From Rhodopirellula halodulae (lineage in GTDB: Bacteria > Planctomycetota > Planctomycetia > Pirellulales > Pirellulaceae), in NCBI RefSeq assembly GCF_020966775.1, contig NZ_JAJKFV010000029.1, positions 365,001-429,000 on the forward strand: a DNA stretch of 64,000 nt, given 5' to 3'. The translations under genes and the position numbers were made by a program. Below are positions 17,441 through 26,791 of the stretch, piece by piece. Under the pieces are notes generated by a model that did not search any database, was not told the DNA's origin, and worked only from the letters and a program-made list of their open reading frames with translations. Position 1 is the first letter of the stretch. Every line of letters begins with the position of its first letter.

Positions 17441-20400
17441 TTAGTTCTTGATCTTGGCCTTCTTTTTCAGCTGGTTCAGTTTCTCCACGCCGCCTTCGTT
17501 GATCTCAAAGAGGAAGCGGGACAGATCCAAGAACTGCTGGCGATCTTTCAGCATGTTTGCCAGGCCAGGAGGCATCGTCGAGTTTTGGGACTCGAGGACA
17601 TCTTCCACATCATCGATTGGAATCGTGCGTGGTTTGCCTTGATCGGCTGCGATGCTGAGCGTGATCTTGTCATCCGTTTCTTCCACCAAGAAGCCTGACA
17701 GGATCGCACCATCGACGGTGATCACATTCACCGTTTGGTACCCATCCAGAATCTTCTCCGATGGTTTGAGAATCGACTCGATCAAATGCTCGTGAGTGAT
17801 GTCCTCGCGAGCCTTTGTCAGTTGCGGTCCAAGCTGATAACCCTCGCTGACGTCGTGACAGGTCGCACAGGCCGTCTTCGTTCCGTAGAAGTACTGTGCA
17901 CCCCGAACGGCGTCCCCATTTTCGCGAGCATCTCGAACCAGATCGCTCAGCGATTCCGCCAACAATTCCGTTTCGAGCTGATTGGTGGCGGGTTCGTCTT
18001 CGACCATTTCCGGGCGACTGCCTTCGGGGAACGGATGCATCTCGATCAGTTCTTCCGGGCTGTAGAACCGTTGGCGGTCGTTGGTCGCTGCGCGAACTTC
18101 TTTCACCTCTTCGGGGGTGATGGCGCTGGCGTCGTTGCCCCAGCTGTTGCGAACGTAAGTCAATGCCGCAGCGATTTCCGCGTCCGAGAACATGTTCCCG
18201 ATGGCGGTCATCGGAGGCACACCTTGAGTTGGCTCAAAGACTTTGCCGCGAACGCGGATTTTGCCCCAGATGCCGTGCAGGGTGAGCTTGATCAAACGTT
18301 CGGAATCCCCGTTGACCCATTCACTGCCGGCCAGTGGAGGGTAGATCCGCACGATGCCCTCACCGTCATCCCGGTGACAGGCGTAGCACGATCCTTCTTC
18401 GAAGAACACCTGTTGGCCCAGGTTGTAAGTTTGGGCGAACTGTTTGTTTTTGAACTTGTCCGATTTGGTTCGGTAGTTCTTTGGTTTAGCCGCACCTTCC
18501 AGCTTGCTCGCCAGCAGGTTCTTGTACTCCACCATCAAGTTGTCGGTGTCAAACGAGTTCTCTTCGATCGTTTTTTCGACATCGCCTTTCAGCGTCCACA
18601 TCGCGGCGTTCAAAGCGTTTCGAATCCAGCGATCGGTCTTGTAGGAAGCGACCGTCAAAAGCACATCGGCACCATCGCGACCACCCAACCAGGAACCGGC
18701 CGAGAGTGCTTCCAAACGCACGCGAGGGTGCTGGTCTTTGGCTGCCGTCAGCAAATAGTTTTTGGGATCGTCCAGCAAATGCAGACAGTGACGAACGACT
18801 CGCACGGCCGCCGAACGAACGCGATGGTCTTCGGCTTTCATGCACGCATCCAGCAACTCAGTAGAAGGAGCCTGTTGACCCCAGGTCGCCCAAAGAGCTT
18901 CCAGGACCAAACGTTCGTTGTCCGAATTGTCTTGAGCGAACTTGGCAGCGGCATCCAAAACCGTTTGCTTGTCTCGGCCACGCAATTCGCGGTGCGAACG
19001 TTTGCGAGCGTTGACCTCAGGGAGCTTCATGTTTTCGAACAGTTGTTCGATCGATGCACCCGCAACCTTCGGCGGATCAACCAATGGTCGGTCGCCGTAG
19101 GTGATGCGATAGATGCGGCCGTATTCGGAATTTCGCATCGGGTCACGAGCACTGTGCTGCATGTGACCGATCAGCGTGTTGTGCCAATCGATGAAGTACA
19201 GGCTGCCGTCCGGGGCGACTTCCAAATCACAGGGACGGAAGTTTCCGTCGGACGATTGAATCAGGTTCTGACGGAACTTGCCTTTGATTTCCGCACCATC
19301 CTCAACGGTCTTGTACTGCTTGATTCCCAAGAAGCCGATGGTGTTGGCGTACATGTAGTCGCCCTGGACTTCCTCTGGGAAATGGCGGCTGTACAGGAAT
19401 TCCGATCCCGATGTCGGGCGAGTGTGGTGCTCGTAATTGAACTTGGAAACCTTCGGGATTTCCTTCGAGTGAGGGATGTTGATTGAGTAGCCAAGCATCC
19501 AGTACTGCGCGCCACCGGACGCATCGTTGACGAAGGTTTGTCCATATTCGTCATGAGCAACGCCCCAAGGGTTGGAAACATCGGACTGCATCACGCGTTC
19601 GACTTTCCACGAGCTTGGATCAAATCGCCAAACGCCACCGTCGGTCATCCGTTGTGGGCCCCACGGGGTTTCGACTTGCGAGTGCAAGAAGCGGCCTTCG
19701 CACATGTAGATGCCGTTGCCGTTGTCGACGTCGAAAGCGGAGATGGCGTGGTGGGTATCGTGCGGGTCAAACCCGTCCAACAAGTAGGTTGTCGAATCAG
19801 CACGATCGTCTCCGTCGGTGTCTTTCAGCAAAACCAAATAAGGCTCTTGCGAGAGGTAGACACCTTCGGGAGCGAGTTCGAAACCAATGGGCATGTGCAG
19901 GCCATCAGCGAAGACTGTTTCTTTGTCGGCCCGTCCGTCGCCGTCGGTGTCTTCGTAGATCAAGATCATGTCGTTGGGTTTTGCATCGCCCGGTTTGTAG
20001 TGCGGGTAGCTTGGCAACGTGGAGACCCAAAGACGTCCTTCGTTGTCAAACCGCATCTGGGCCGGGTTACCCAGGTTGGGGAAATCTTGCTCGGAGGCGA
20101 ACAAGGAAACCTGGTATCCCTCCGGCATTTCGAACTTCTTCAGGGCTTCTTCTTCCGCCTTGATGTAGTCCGGGTTGCCGTTCTTTTCGCTCATTCGGAA
20201 ATTCGTTTCGACCGGCGAAAGAGGACGCGTGATCGAGTCATCGACTTCGAGGGTGGACGATTTGCCTTGTGCGACGGACCAAATGTTTTGGTCCCGCAGA
20301 ACCGTCATTTGGCGGATTTTTTCGATTTCCTCGGGGTAGTTGAAGTTCCCGTAGGGGGCCCAGCGACGTCCGTAGGCGTGCACGCCGTTGAGCATGCGAT

Positions 20401-21448
20401 AGTCATTGCGCCAAAACCATGATTTGTCTTGGACGGCTTGGTGCAGCAGTGAGTCTTTTTCGGGAGTGCCCGCGTCGGCACCGAAGAGTTGCTGCATCAA
20501 GACGGGAGCGAGCTTTTGATAGCCCGCCTCCGATAGGTGCACGCCGTTGAGCGTCAAAGGCTCGTCCGCGTTTTGGAACCATGCGGAGGTGGGTGTGAAC
20601 AGATCGATGAAGCCCACTTTCTTTTCGTCCGCGACAACGCCGACGGCATCGGCGTAGGCCTTCAAAATTTGATTGCGATCTTCGGCACTGGGAAGGTGAT
20701 AATCAGGATGCTGTTGCATTGCGATCGGCGTGGCCAGCACTAACCGCGGCGGCTGGGCCGGATCACGTTGGTACGAACGCGACAGGGTGTGATCCACGAA
20801 AGCGCGCAGTTCGTTTTTGAAGTTTTCAACGCCTTCCAAGCCATCAAATGATTCGTTGAAGCCGAAGAACGCGACGATCGTGTTGGCTTTGACGATGGTC
20901 AGCCATTCGTCCGGTTTGGGATAGTGACCCTCGCCGTAGTGAGCCTGGATTTCCGGGCGAAACTTGTTGGCTCCGGGGAATGCCCACGGATCTTTCTTGC
21001 CAGCTTCCGGACGATAGGCGGGCGTGTGTCCCGGAAAACCCATGTTGCGGAACGTGAGCTGCTGGTCAGGAAACTGTTGGTACAACGCCGTTTCAAAGAA
21101 ATTAAACAGCTCCATCCGAGAGGCCAGATCGTTTCCGAGGAAAACAATGGTCTCGCCAGTTTCGGGTTTCAGCGGCAGCGAAGTCGGCGAAGCGGCGGAT
21201 TTGACTTCCGTTGGCTGCAGATACTCCGGGCGGACTTTCTTAGTTTGTTGCGTCTCGTTGTCCGTGACCGTGGTGATCACTTCCGGCGGCGTGTTGCCGG
21301 CGGCAGCGTCTTCTTTGGCGTTTGCTGGGGCAATTCCTGCTGCCAAGCAAGCGAAAACGACCGCGACCGCCGTCCCAGTCCACGTTGCGACACGATGTCG
21401 CAAATCTTTGGCCGCACGCCGCGTGCGGATTGTTTTGAGCTGTTTCAT
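17441..21448 (-). CDS. PVC-type protein with SGNH hydrolase, propeller, HEAT and two cytochrome c sites
   Basis: An exported multidomain protein of 1335 aa. The signal segment lies at about residues 20-45 after a very basic N-terminus. An SGNH/GDSL-like hydrolase module follows (about 95-325): TIVFLGNDLASR at its start, FGFNES, then NGVHLSEAGY supplying the Asx-x-x-His block. The PVC-type membrane-bound dehydrogenase propeller covers about 420-800 (DTDGDGRADKETVF, DTDGDDRADSTTY, DLEVAPDGSLYFIDW). HEAT-like helices run to about 990. Haem site CYACH is at 1021-1025 and CATCH at 1194-1198, followed by a DUF1080/Hpt-like tail (VDGAILSGFLVEETDDKITL). Such proteins are abundant in planctomycetes and thought to act in polymer or sugar oxidation at the cell surface. 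The terminal cytochrome pair suggests electron export. No partner gene overlaps. Confidence 0.88.
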   Translation of the reverse strand: MKQLKTIRTRRAAKDLRHRVATWTGTAVAVVFACLAAGIAPANAKEDAAAGNTPPEVITTVTDNETQQTKKVRPEYLQPTEVKSAASPTSLPLKPETGETIVFLGNDLASRMELFNFFETALYQQFPDQQLTFRNMGFPGHTPAYRPEAGKKDPWAFPGANKFRPEIQAHYGEGHYPKPDEWLTIVKANTIVAFFGFNESFDGLEGVENFKNELRAFVDHTLSRSYQRDPAQPPRLVLATPIAMQQHPDYHLPSAEDRNQILKAYADAVGVVADEKKVGFIDLFTPTSAWFQNADEPLTLNGVHLSEAGYQKLAPVLMQQLFGADAGTPEKDSLLHQAVQDKSWFWRNDYRMLNGVHAYGRRWAPYGNFNYPEEIEKIRQMTVLRDQNIWSVAQGKSSTLEVDDSITRPLSPVETNFRMSEKNGNPDYIKAEEEALKKFEMPEGYQVSLFASEQDFPNLGNPAQMRFDNEGRLWVSTLPSYPHYKPGDAKPNDMILIYEDTDGDGRADKETVFADGLHMPIGFELAPEGVYLSQEPYLVLLKDTDGDDRADSTTYLLDGFDPHDTHHAISAFDVDNGNGIYMCEGRFLHSQVETPWGPQRMTDGGVWRFDPSSWKVERVMQSDVSNPWGVAHDEYGQTFVNDASGGAQYWMLGYSINIPHSKEIPKVSKFNYEHHTRPTSGSEFLYSRHFPEEVQGDYMYANTIGFLGIKQYKTVEDGAEIKGKFRQNLIQSSDGNFRPCDLEVAPDGSLYFIDWHNTLIGHMQHSARDPMRNSEYGRIYRITYGDRPLVDPPKVAGASIEQLFENMKLPEVNARKRSHRELRGRDKQTVLDAAAKFAQDNSDNERLVLEALWATWGQQAPSTELLDACMKAEDHRVRSAAVRVVRHCLHLLDDPKNYLLTAAKDQHPRVRLEALSAGSWLGGRDGADVLLTVASYKTDRWIRNALNAAMWTLKGDVEKTIEENSFDTDNLMVEYKNLLASKLEGAAKPKNYRTKSDKFKNKQFAQTYNLGQQVFFEEGSCYACHRDDGEGIVRIYPPLAGSEWVNGDSERLIKLTLHGIWGKIRVRGKVFEPTQGVPPMTAIGNMFSDAEIAAALTYVRNSWGNDASAITPEEVKEVRAATNDRQRFYSPEELIEMHPFPEGSRPEMVEDEPATNQLETELLAESLSDLVRDARENGDAVRGAQYFYGTKTACATCHDVSEGYQLGPQLTKAREDITHEHLIESILKPSEKILDGYQTVNVITVDGAILSGFLVEETDDKITLSIAADQGKPRTIPIDDVEDVLESQNSTMPPGLANMLKDRQQFLDLSRFLFEINEGGVEKLNQLKKKAKIKN

Positions 21449-21973
21449 TTTGAGGCAGGTTCTTAGGTCCGGTTTGGCCGGATCTAGAAGGTAGGAGGAG
21501 GGAACTTAGAGAGGAGCAACATTGTAGTTCATTGAGTGCTTTTGAGCATCCGAGAACTGCGATTGGGGCGTGATCCTGAACCCTGGTGGACGTTGTTTGT
21601 AGGAAGAGCGACGAGATGCACTCCAATTTCACCGTGCTTGGGCGTGTCGCAAATGAATAGACTTCGGCTTTGGTGGTGAATTGCCGGGTGGCATGCGAAG
21701 AAACTTGGCGTGCGTTCAGAAAGGCTGTGGGGCGGATTGAACGTCCTGGATTTAGAAACGCGATTGCCGCCGGAGAAAAGAAGGGCGGCTGCGAAGTCTC
21801 GTTGCGAGACGCATGACCGACGGCGCAGCACCGCTGGTGCCGCGAAAAGTTGAGATTGGAGATGACGCGAATCCTTGAGATGCTCTGTCTGATCCGAATC
21901 GGACGCGCGAAGGAAAAGCGAGGCAAGGGATCGCCCGCAAGTGGCGAGCGATCGTTCTGTGACGTTGTTCGGC
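21449..21973. other. 525-bp non-coding region with several inverted repeats
   Basis: No supported gene lies here; the short open frames have no recognisable motifs. It must hold the promoter of the gene starting at 21448. Two close hairpins occur: GTCTCG-TTG-CGAGAC at 21796-21810 and GCACC-GCT-GGTGC at 21828-21840. A third, near 21929, is listed separately. Confidence 0.5.
21929..21953 (-). terminator. Possible terminator of phoD
   Basis: GATCGC at 21929-21934 pairs with GCGATC at 21948-21953, with further internal CGC/GCG pairing. It lies 20 bp past the phoD stop. In the minus direction only a weak T-rich tract follows, so this is a candidate, not a clear case. Confidence 0.4.
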
Positions 21974-23557
21974 TCAGGCTTTTTGAAGCTTTGGCGAGCC
22001 GGATTCAACGACGAACGAATTGCGAACGAAGGTCTTGCCGCCGGGCTTCAACACATCGTCGACCACCATGTAGTCCGATTGCCATGATTCCGGAGTGACT
22101 TCGCAGCGAATGTAGCCTCGTTCCGTGTTGTGCCATTTCACGCAAGCGTTCTCGGCCAGCACGGCATCCAAATTCTTGGGCTTGTCGGGACCGTTGCCGC
22201 CGCTGGAAAGCGAGGTTGCGACAAACTCCGTCGCGACCAAGTTGTCTTCCGAACGTCGGTCGTCGACGCGAAGTTCGTTGGCCCAGTTGGAGTGGATGTC
22301 TCCGGTCAGGACGACAGGATTGCTAACCCGGCGGTCTTGAATGAAACTCAGAAGCTCGCTGCGTTCGTGACAGTACCCGGGCCATTGATCCATCGAGAAC
22401 TGATGATTGTTGGGATCGCCCGACCGATTGACCATGCCCATCATGACTTGCTGGGCCAGCACGTTCCAAGTGGCGTTGGAACGAATCAAGTTGCGCGTCA
22501 GCCAGCCACGTTGTTTAGGACCCAACATGGATTGGTTGGGATCCATCGCGGCCTCGTTCAGCGGACTCTTGCGATCATTGTTGGGTTGGTCCGTTCGATA
22601 TTGGCGGGTATCGAGAATGCTAAATTCTGCCAAGCGTCCGAAGTTGCCGGTGCGGTACAGCCGCATGTCGCTGCCGCGTGGAATCTGACGCAAACGCAAC
22701 GGCATCATTTCGTAGTAGGCCTGGTACGCGTTGGCTCGTCGGGAAAGGAAGTCGAGTGGATCGATGCCCTTCTCTTCGGATACATCACACGCACAGTTGT
22801 TGTCAAATTCGTGGTCGTCCCAGGTCAGCCACCACGGACATTGAGCGTGCATGTTTTGCAACAGTTTGTCGGATCGATATTGAGCGTGGCGAATTCGGTA
22901 ATCGCCCAGCGACATGATTTCTGATCCGTGATGCGTTCGAACCTTTCCATTGCGACCGGCTTCGTATTCGTAGATGTAGTCGCCCAGGTGAAACACGAGG
23001 TCCACATTGTCGGCGGCCATCTGTTCGTAAGCAGTGAACAAACCTTGTTCGTAGTTTTGACACGATGTGACCGCGAAACGAACTTTGTCAGGCAGTTCGT
23101 GAGGAAGTGGCATGGTTCGAGTGCGACCGATGGGGCTCTCCGCATCGCCACAACGGAAGCGGTACCAGTACCAGCGGTTGGGTTCGAGTTGATCGAGCTC
23201 AACATGGACAGAGTGACCCAACTGCGGTGTCGCCAAGTGAGTTCCCGACGCGACCACGTTCCGCATACTGTCGTCGCTGGCAACTTCCCACTGAACCGCG
23301 ATGGTCTGCGCGGGCATGCCGCCATTGGGTTCCAAAGGAGATGGAGCCAGCCGTGTCCACAACACCATGCCACGATGATCAGGATCTCCTGATGCGACGC
23401 CCAGCGAAAACGGATTGGATGAGAACGTCGGCGTGGCGGACGCCCAAGCATGCTGCGAAGCCGTCACGAACGCGGGCAGTGCACCCGTGAAAGCCAAGAA
23501 TCGGCGGCGGTTGAGATGGCTTTGCGAAGAACAGTCGGAAGCGTGTTGGCGAGACAT
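21974..23557 (-). CDS. phoD: Tat-exported alkaline phosphatase D family protein
   Basis: A 527-aa secreted phosphomonoesterase or phosphodiesterase. The start is the ATG at 23557, which gives a twin-arginine signal (NRRRFLAFTGALPAF) near residue 20; the longer frame to 23812 adds a leader without signal features. PhoD N-terminal domain features follow (NPFSLGVASGDPDHRGMVLW). The metal-binding segments are conserved: HLGDYIYEYE, WDDHEFDNN, LDTRQYRTD and TGDIHSNW. Known PhoD enzymes bind Ca and Fe and release phosphate outside the cell. It faces a PhoX gene across a 456-bp divergent region, so joint control by phosphate starvation is plausible. A 12-bp direct repeat lies 44-67 bp upstream of the start. 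Confidence 0.92.
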   Translation of the reverse strand: MSRQHASDCSSQSHLNRRRFLAFTGALPAFVTASQHAWASATPTFSSNPFSLGVASGDPDHRGMVLWTRLAPSPLEPNGGMPAQTIAVQWEVASDDSMRNVVASGTHLATPQLGHSVHVELDQLEPNRWYWYRFRCGDAESPIGRTRTMPLPHELPDKVRFAVTSCQNYEQGLFTAYEQMAADNVDLVFHLGDYIYEYEAGRNGKVRTHHGSEIMSLGDYRIRHAQYRSDKLLQNMHAQCPWWLTWDDHEFDNNCACDVSEEKGIDPLDFLSRRANAYQAYYEMMPLRLRQIPRGSDMRLYRTGNFGRLAEFSILDTRQYRTDQPNNDRKSPLNEAAMDPNQSMLGPKQRGWLTRNLIRSNATWNVLAQQVMMGMVNRSGDPNNHQFSMDQWPGYCHERSELLSFIQDRRVSNPVVLTGDIHSNWANELRVDDRRSEDNLVATEFVATSLSSGGNGPDKPKNLDAVLAENACVKWHNTERGYIRCEVTPESWQSDYMVVDDVLKPGGKTFVRNSFVVESGSPKLQKA

Positions 23558-24013
23558 AGGGAGTCGGCTTGGTTGGAGGGAAGTCGTTGGTGGGTGGCGC
23601 GGTTTGCAGAAAGGTTTGCAGAAAATCGTGCAGCGAAAGCTCGATGGGTCGTCGAGGTGAATCAGTCGTTCCGAAACTTTGTTGATTTTAGGGAAACCAA
23701 GATGGAGGTGCCAAAAAATCGAGGCGAAGTGTATCGGCTGCTCAAGTTGAGCCAACATGCGAGCGGAGCGTCCGACGGTAATTCCGCGAATCTTCATGCT
23801 CGCAATCCGCAATTGTGAACAAACGATGAAGATTGTTCCTTCCTCGGGGATCTGCCGGTGCGGGCAAATCGGAATGGGCTACCTTGTCGCGAAAATTTGA
23901 GCCGGCTCGAGAGGCAATCCGCATCGGTCGAGAGAAACGCTTGCGGTCAATCGCTCGGGTGGCAAATAGCTTTTCTGATTCAAATTCGATTTGGGCATCG
24001 CGTGCTCCATCGA
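23558..24013. promoter_or_regulatory. Divergent phoD/phoX control region with a 12-bp direct repeat
   Basis: This 456-bp region separates two divergent exported phosphatase genes. The sequence GGTTTGCAGAAA occurs twice in direct succession (23601-23612 and 23613-23624). Pho boxes are paired direct repeats with an 11-bp period; here the period is 12, so the resemblance is only partial. No strong -35/-10 pair is asserted. Confidence 0.4.
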
Positions 24014-25480
24014 ATGGATGTTCTTTCTTGGGGATGGTTTTCAACCGTGACCGATCGCAATCGTCGACAGTTCTTGAGTGACAACTTTTCGGCTTTGGGT
24101 TCTTTTGGTGTGACCGCGGCGATCGCGGGATTGGGCCAACGCGTCGCCAGCGGCGGACAGCCCCAAAAAGGACCCGTGTTGCGTCCGATGTCGGATGAGT
24201 CCACCGGGCTGCCCTTGCTGCGTCTGCCGGAAGGTTTCCGCTACCGAACGTTCGGATGGTCCGGCGACATCATGCATGACGGCACCCCAACGCCCGTGGC
24301 ACACGACGGCATGGGAGTCATCGCCGCCGAAGGAGACGTGTTGACCTTGGTGCGCAACCATGAGATCAGCGATGACGGACGGGCAATCGCAATCAAATCA
24401 GGCAATGCATACGACGGCCGCGCACGTGCCGGTTGCACGGAATTGAAGTTCGACAGCGCGAAAGGCGAATGGTTGAGCAGTCGCGTTGTGTTTTCCGGTT
24501 CCAGCCGGAACTGTGCCGGTGGTGTGACGCCATGGGGCACTTGGTTGACCGCGGAGGAAACCGTATTGGGGCCTCGTGATGCCGATCACTACAAAGAAGA
24601 CAAGGTTCGCACGTTCGAGAAAACGCATGGTTGGGTTTTTGAAGTTGGGCACACTGATTCAGATGGCAATCCGGTGCCGATTCGGGACATGGGCCGCTTC
24701 GTGCACGAAGCAATCGCAGTCGATCGCAACTCGGGAGTTGTTTACCTGACGGAAGATCGCGGGACATCTGGTTTCTATCGTTTCCTGCCCAAGACTCCTG
24801 GCAAGCTGCACGAGGGTGGCGTGTTGGAAATGGCGGAGGTGGTTGGTCAACCAGATCTGCGTGGCGGTTTCAAGAACGGCGTTGAGTTTGATGTCGTCTG
24901 GCACAAGATTGACGATCCGTCTCGGGCCCACAGCCCCGAGTCGCTGAGCAAACGTACCAGCGAAAACGAGATGGGTGATGAGCTCGGTGTTTACTTGCAA
25001 GGCAAAGCCAAAGGCGGATCCACGTTTTCGCGTTTGGAAGGTTGCTGGTTCGGAAATGGCGTCGTCTATTTCGATGCGACCAGTGGCGGTGCAGCACAGG
25101 CTGGCCAGATTTGGCAATTCGATCCGGAGCAGCAAAAGCTGAAACTGCTGTTTGAATCACCTAGCAAGCCAACGCTGAACATGCCCGACAATCTCTGTGT
25201 CAGCCCGCAGGGAGGTTTGGTGTTGTGCGAGGACAATGACTACGGTGCCAACGAGTATCCGCAGCGTGCGTTCACTTTGTCGCAAGACGGCCATTTAAAG
25301 TTGCTGGCGGAAAACAACGTGCAACTTCATGGCGAGAAGAATGGCTGGAAGGGTGACTTCCGAACCAAGGAATGGGCGGGGGCGACGTTCAGCCCTGACG
25401 GAAAGTGGCTGTTCATCAATCTTCAGAGTCCTGGGATCACCTGTGCCATCACGGGCCCCTGGAAAGACGCCTTTGCATAG
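24014..25480 (+). CDS. phoX: Tat-exported PhoX-family phosphatase (DUF839)
   Basis: A 488-aa protein related to PhoX, a Ca- and Fe-dependent alkaline phosphatase with a six-bladed propeller. From the ATG at 24014 the N-terminus carries a twin-arginine motif (DRNRRQFLSDNFSALG); a GTG at 24047 is an alternative start just before it. Family blocks visible include FRYRTFGWSGD, VRNHEISDDG, CAGGVTPWGTWLTAEET, GRFVHEAIAVDRNSGVVYLTED and CVSPQGGLVLCEDND. The conserved Glu and Asp residues in these blocks are the expected metal ligands. It is divergent from the PhoD gene, and both products are exported folded, consistent with scavenging of organic phosphate. Confidence 0.85.
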   Translation: MDVLSWGWFSTVTDRNRRQFLSDNFSALGSFGVTAAIAGLGQRVASGGQPQKGPVLRPMSDESTGLPLLRLPEGFRYRTFGWSGDIMHDGTPTPVAHDGMGVIAAEGDVLTLVRNHEISDDGRAIAIKSGNAYDGRARAGCTELKFDSAKGEWLSSRVVFSGSSRNCAGGVTPWGTWLTAEETVLGPRDADHYKEDKVRTFEKTHGWVFEVGHTDSDGNPVPIRDMGRFVHEAIAVDRNSGVVYLTEDRGTSGFYRFLPKTPGKLHEGGVLEMAEVVGQPDLRGGFKNGVEFDVVWHKIDDPSRAHSPESLSKRTSENEMGDELGVYLQGKAKGGSTFSRLEGCWFGNGVVYFDATSGGAAQAGQIWQFDPEQQKLKLLFESPSKPTLNMPDNLCVSPQGGLVLCEDNDYGANEYPQRAFTLSQDGHLKLLAENNVQLHGEKNGWKGDFRTKEWAGATFSPDGKWLFINLQSPGITCAITGPWKDAFA

Positions 25481-25770
25481 TGCCCCTCAAGTCACTGCAG
25501 TCGCCTTGGATTTGGTTCTGTAGAGGGGTGGTGTGTTCTTTCGCCTACAGCCCGCAGACGGTTCGAGATCTGCTCTTTGACGCTGCGGTTGTGCGAAAAC
25601 TGAATGTTTCTCCATTGGTGCTTCCCCCTCAGAGTGTATTCTGAGTGCCACTTCTGAGGCTTGGTCGCTGAGCGTTGCGGCGATCAAAGTGATCGGAGGG
25701 TGGAGGCGTTGGTGCGTGGTCAGCTTGCCCGATGACTCCGGTGGTCTTATCTGCAGAAGGGCTTTGAGGA

Positions 25771-26781
25771 ATGGCTTACGGAACCGCGAAAACGTCACGG
25801 CGGTCCGCGTTCACCCTGATCGAATTGTTGGTGGTGATCGCGATCATAGGCATGTTGGTTGGGTTGTTGTTGCCTGCGGTGCAGGCGGCACGGGAAGCGG
25901 CACGGCGAACCGATTGTGCAAATCGCTCCAAGCAATTGGCGCTTGCCATTCACAACTACCATTCCGCGTTTCGAAAGTTGCCACGTGCGTGGTGGTTGGA
26001 GACGACTCCCGACGCGTTCAACGGCGGCAACTGGATGATGGCGATTTTGCCGCAGATGGAAATGAATGGCGTCTGGGAACAGATCGATCATGAACGTTTG
26101 TCGGTGGATCAGATCAGTCCTGACAACGTGGCGGTGCTTCAGAATCCGATGCCGGCTTTCGTGTGTCCGTCATCCCCCGGTGGAATGGATTCGCGACGCT
26201 ACACGTTTGATTCCACGCCCGCCGGATTGCCATTCACCGCCACCAACCTGGCCCCGGCCGACTTTTCGCCCACGACGGGTGTTCGCGGGACGTATGCGCA
26301 CTTCGCCTACGGCGCCTCGTTGAGTGGTGGACGGGAAGGTGCGATGCAGGTGGTCAGCCAAGTCTTCGGCGGAGAGCACGATGGTCGCTTTGCCGACATC
26401 TTGGATGGCTTGTCCCACACAACGTTGTTTGGTGAGCGGACAGGCGGCAATGTGGTCTACAGCGCTGGCCGTGAAGATCCCGTTGCCACCAATGCACTAA
26501 TCGGCGTGGAAGGCGGTGGCTGGGGCGATTTGCTCAACGGCGAACACTGGTTACAAGGTTCGTTGCGAAGCGGTTTGAGTTGGCCTCCATTGGGCGGCCC
26601 TTGCGCGATCAACTGCACCAACGCACGCGGATTTGGTTTTCACAGTTTCCATGTTGGCGGATGTCACTTCGCGTTTGCCGATGGTTCCATTCGGTTCATC
26701 GACACCAACGTGGAGCCCGCAGTACTGTCCTCTCACATCACACGTCGCGGTCGGGAATTCATTTCGAATGATGGGATTTAG
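25771..26781 (+). CDS. DUF1559 pseudopilin-like protein
   Basis: A 336-aa protein with a type IV prepilin N-terminus: a basic leader, then FTLIELLVVIAIIG at residues 14-27 with the conserved Glu18 (position 5 of the mature protein), and PAVQAAREAARR. The C-terminal end has the H-x9-DG motif (HVGGCHFAFADG), typical of the planctomycete DUF1559 family, of which each genome encodes many copies. The role is unknown; assembly by a type II secretion or pilus-like system is inferred from the prepilin signal. A small lipoprotein gene follows immediately, the usual partner. The 290 bp upstream holds no gene, only a weak CTCAGA/TCTGAG hairpin. Confidence 0.9.
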   Translation: MAYGTAKTSRRSAFTLIELLVVIAIIGMLVGLLLPAVQAAREAARRTDCANRSKQLALAIHNYHSAFRKLPRAWWLETTPDAFNGGNWMMAILPQMEMNGVWEQIDHERLSVDQISPDNVAVLQNPMPAFVCPSSPGGMDSRRYTFDSTPAGLPFTATNLAPADFSPTTGVRGTYAHFAYGASLSGGREGAMQVVSQVFGGEHDGRFADILDGLSHTTLFGERTGGNVVYSAGREDPVATNALIGVEGGGWGDLLNGEHWLQGSLRSGLSWPPLGGPCAINCTNARGFGFHSFHVGGCHFAFADGSIRFIDTNVEPAVLSSHITRRGREFISNDGI

Positions 26782-26791
26782 ACGAAGTGCA

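Noticed and set aside
17735-19486. A 583-codon open frame on the plus strand
   Set aside because: It lies wholly antisense to the cytochrome/propeller gene, whose minus-strand product has clear domains. The plus-strand translation has no motif, signal or domain.
21529-22008. A 159-codon minus-strand frame between phoD and the propeller gene
   Set aside because: It overlaps the 3' end of phoD, has no motif, and its middle is formed by the hairpin sequences; treated as non-coding.
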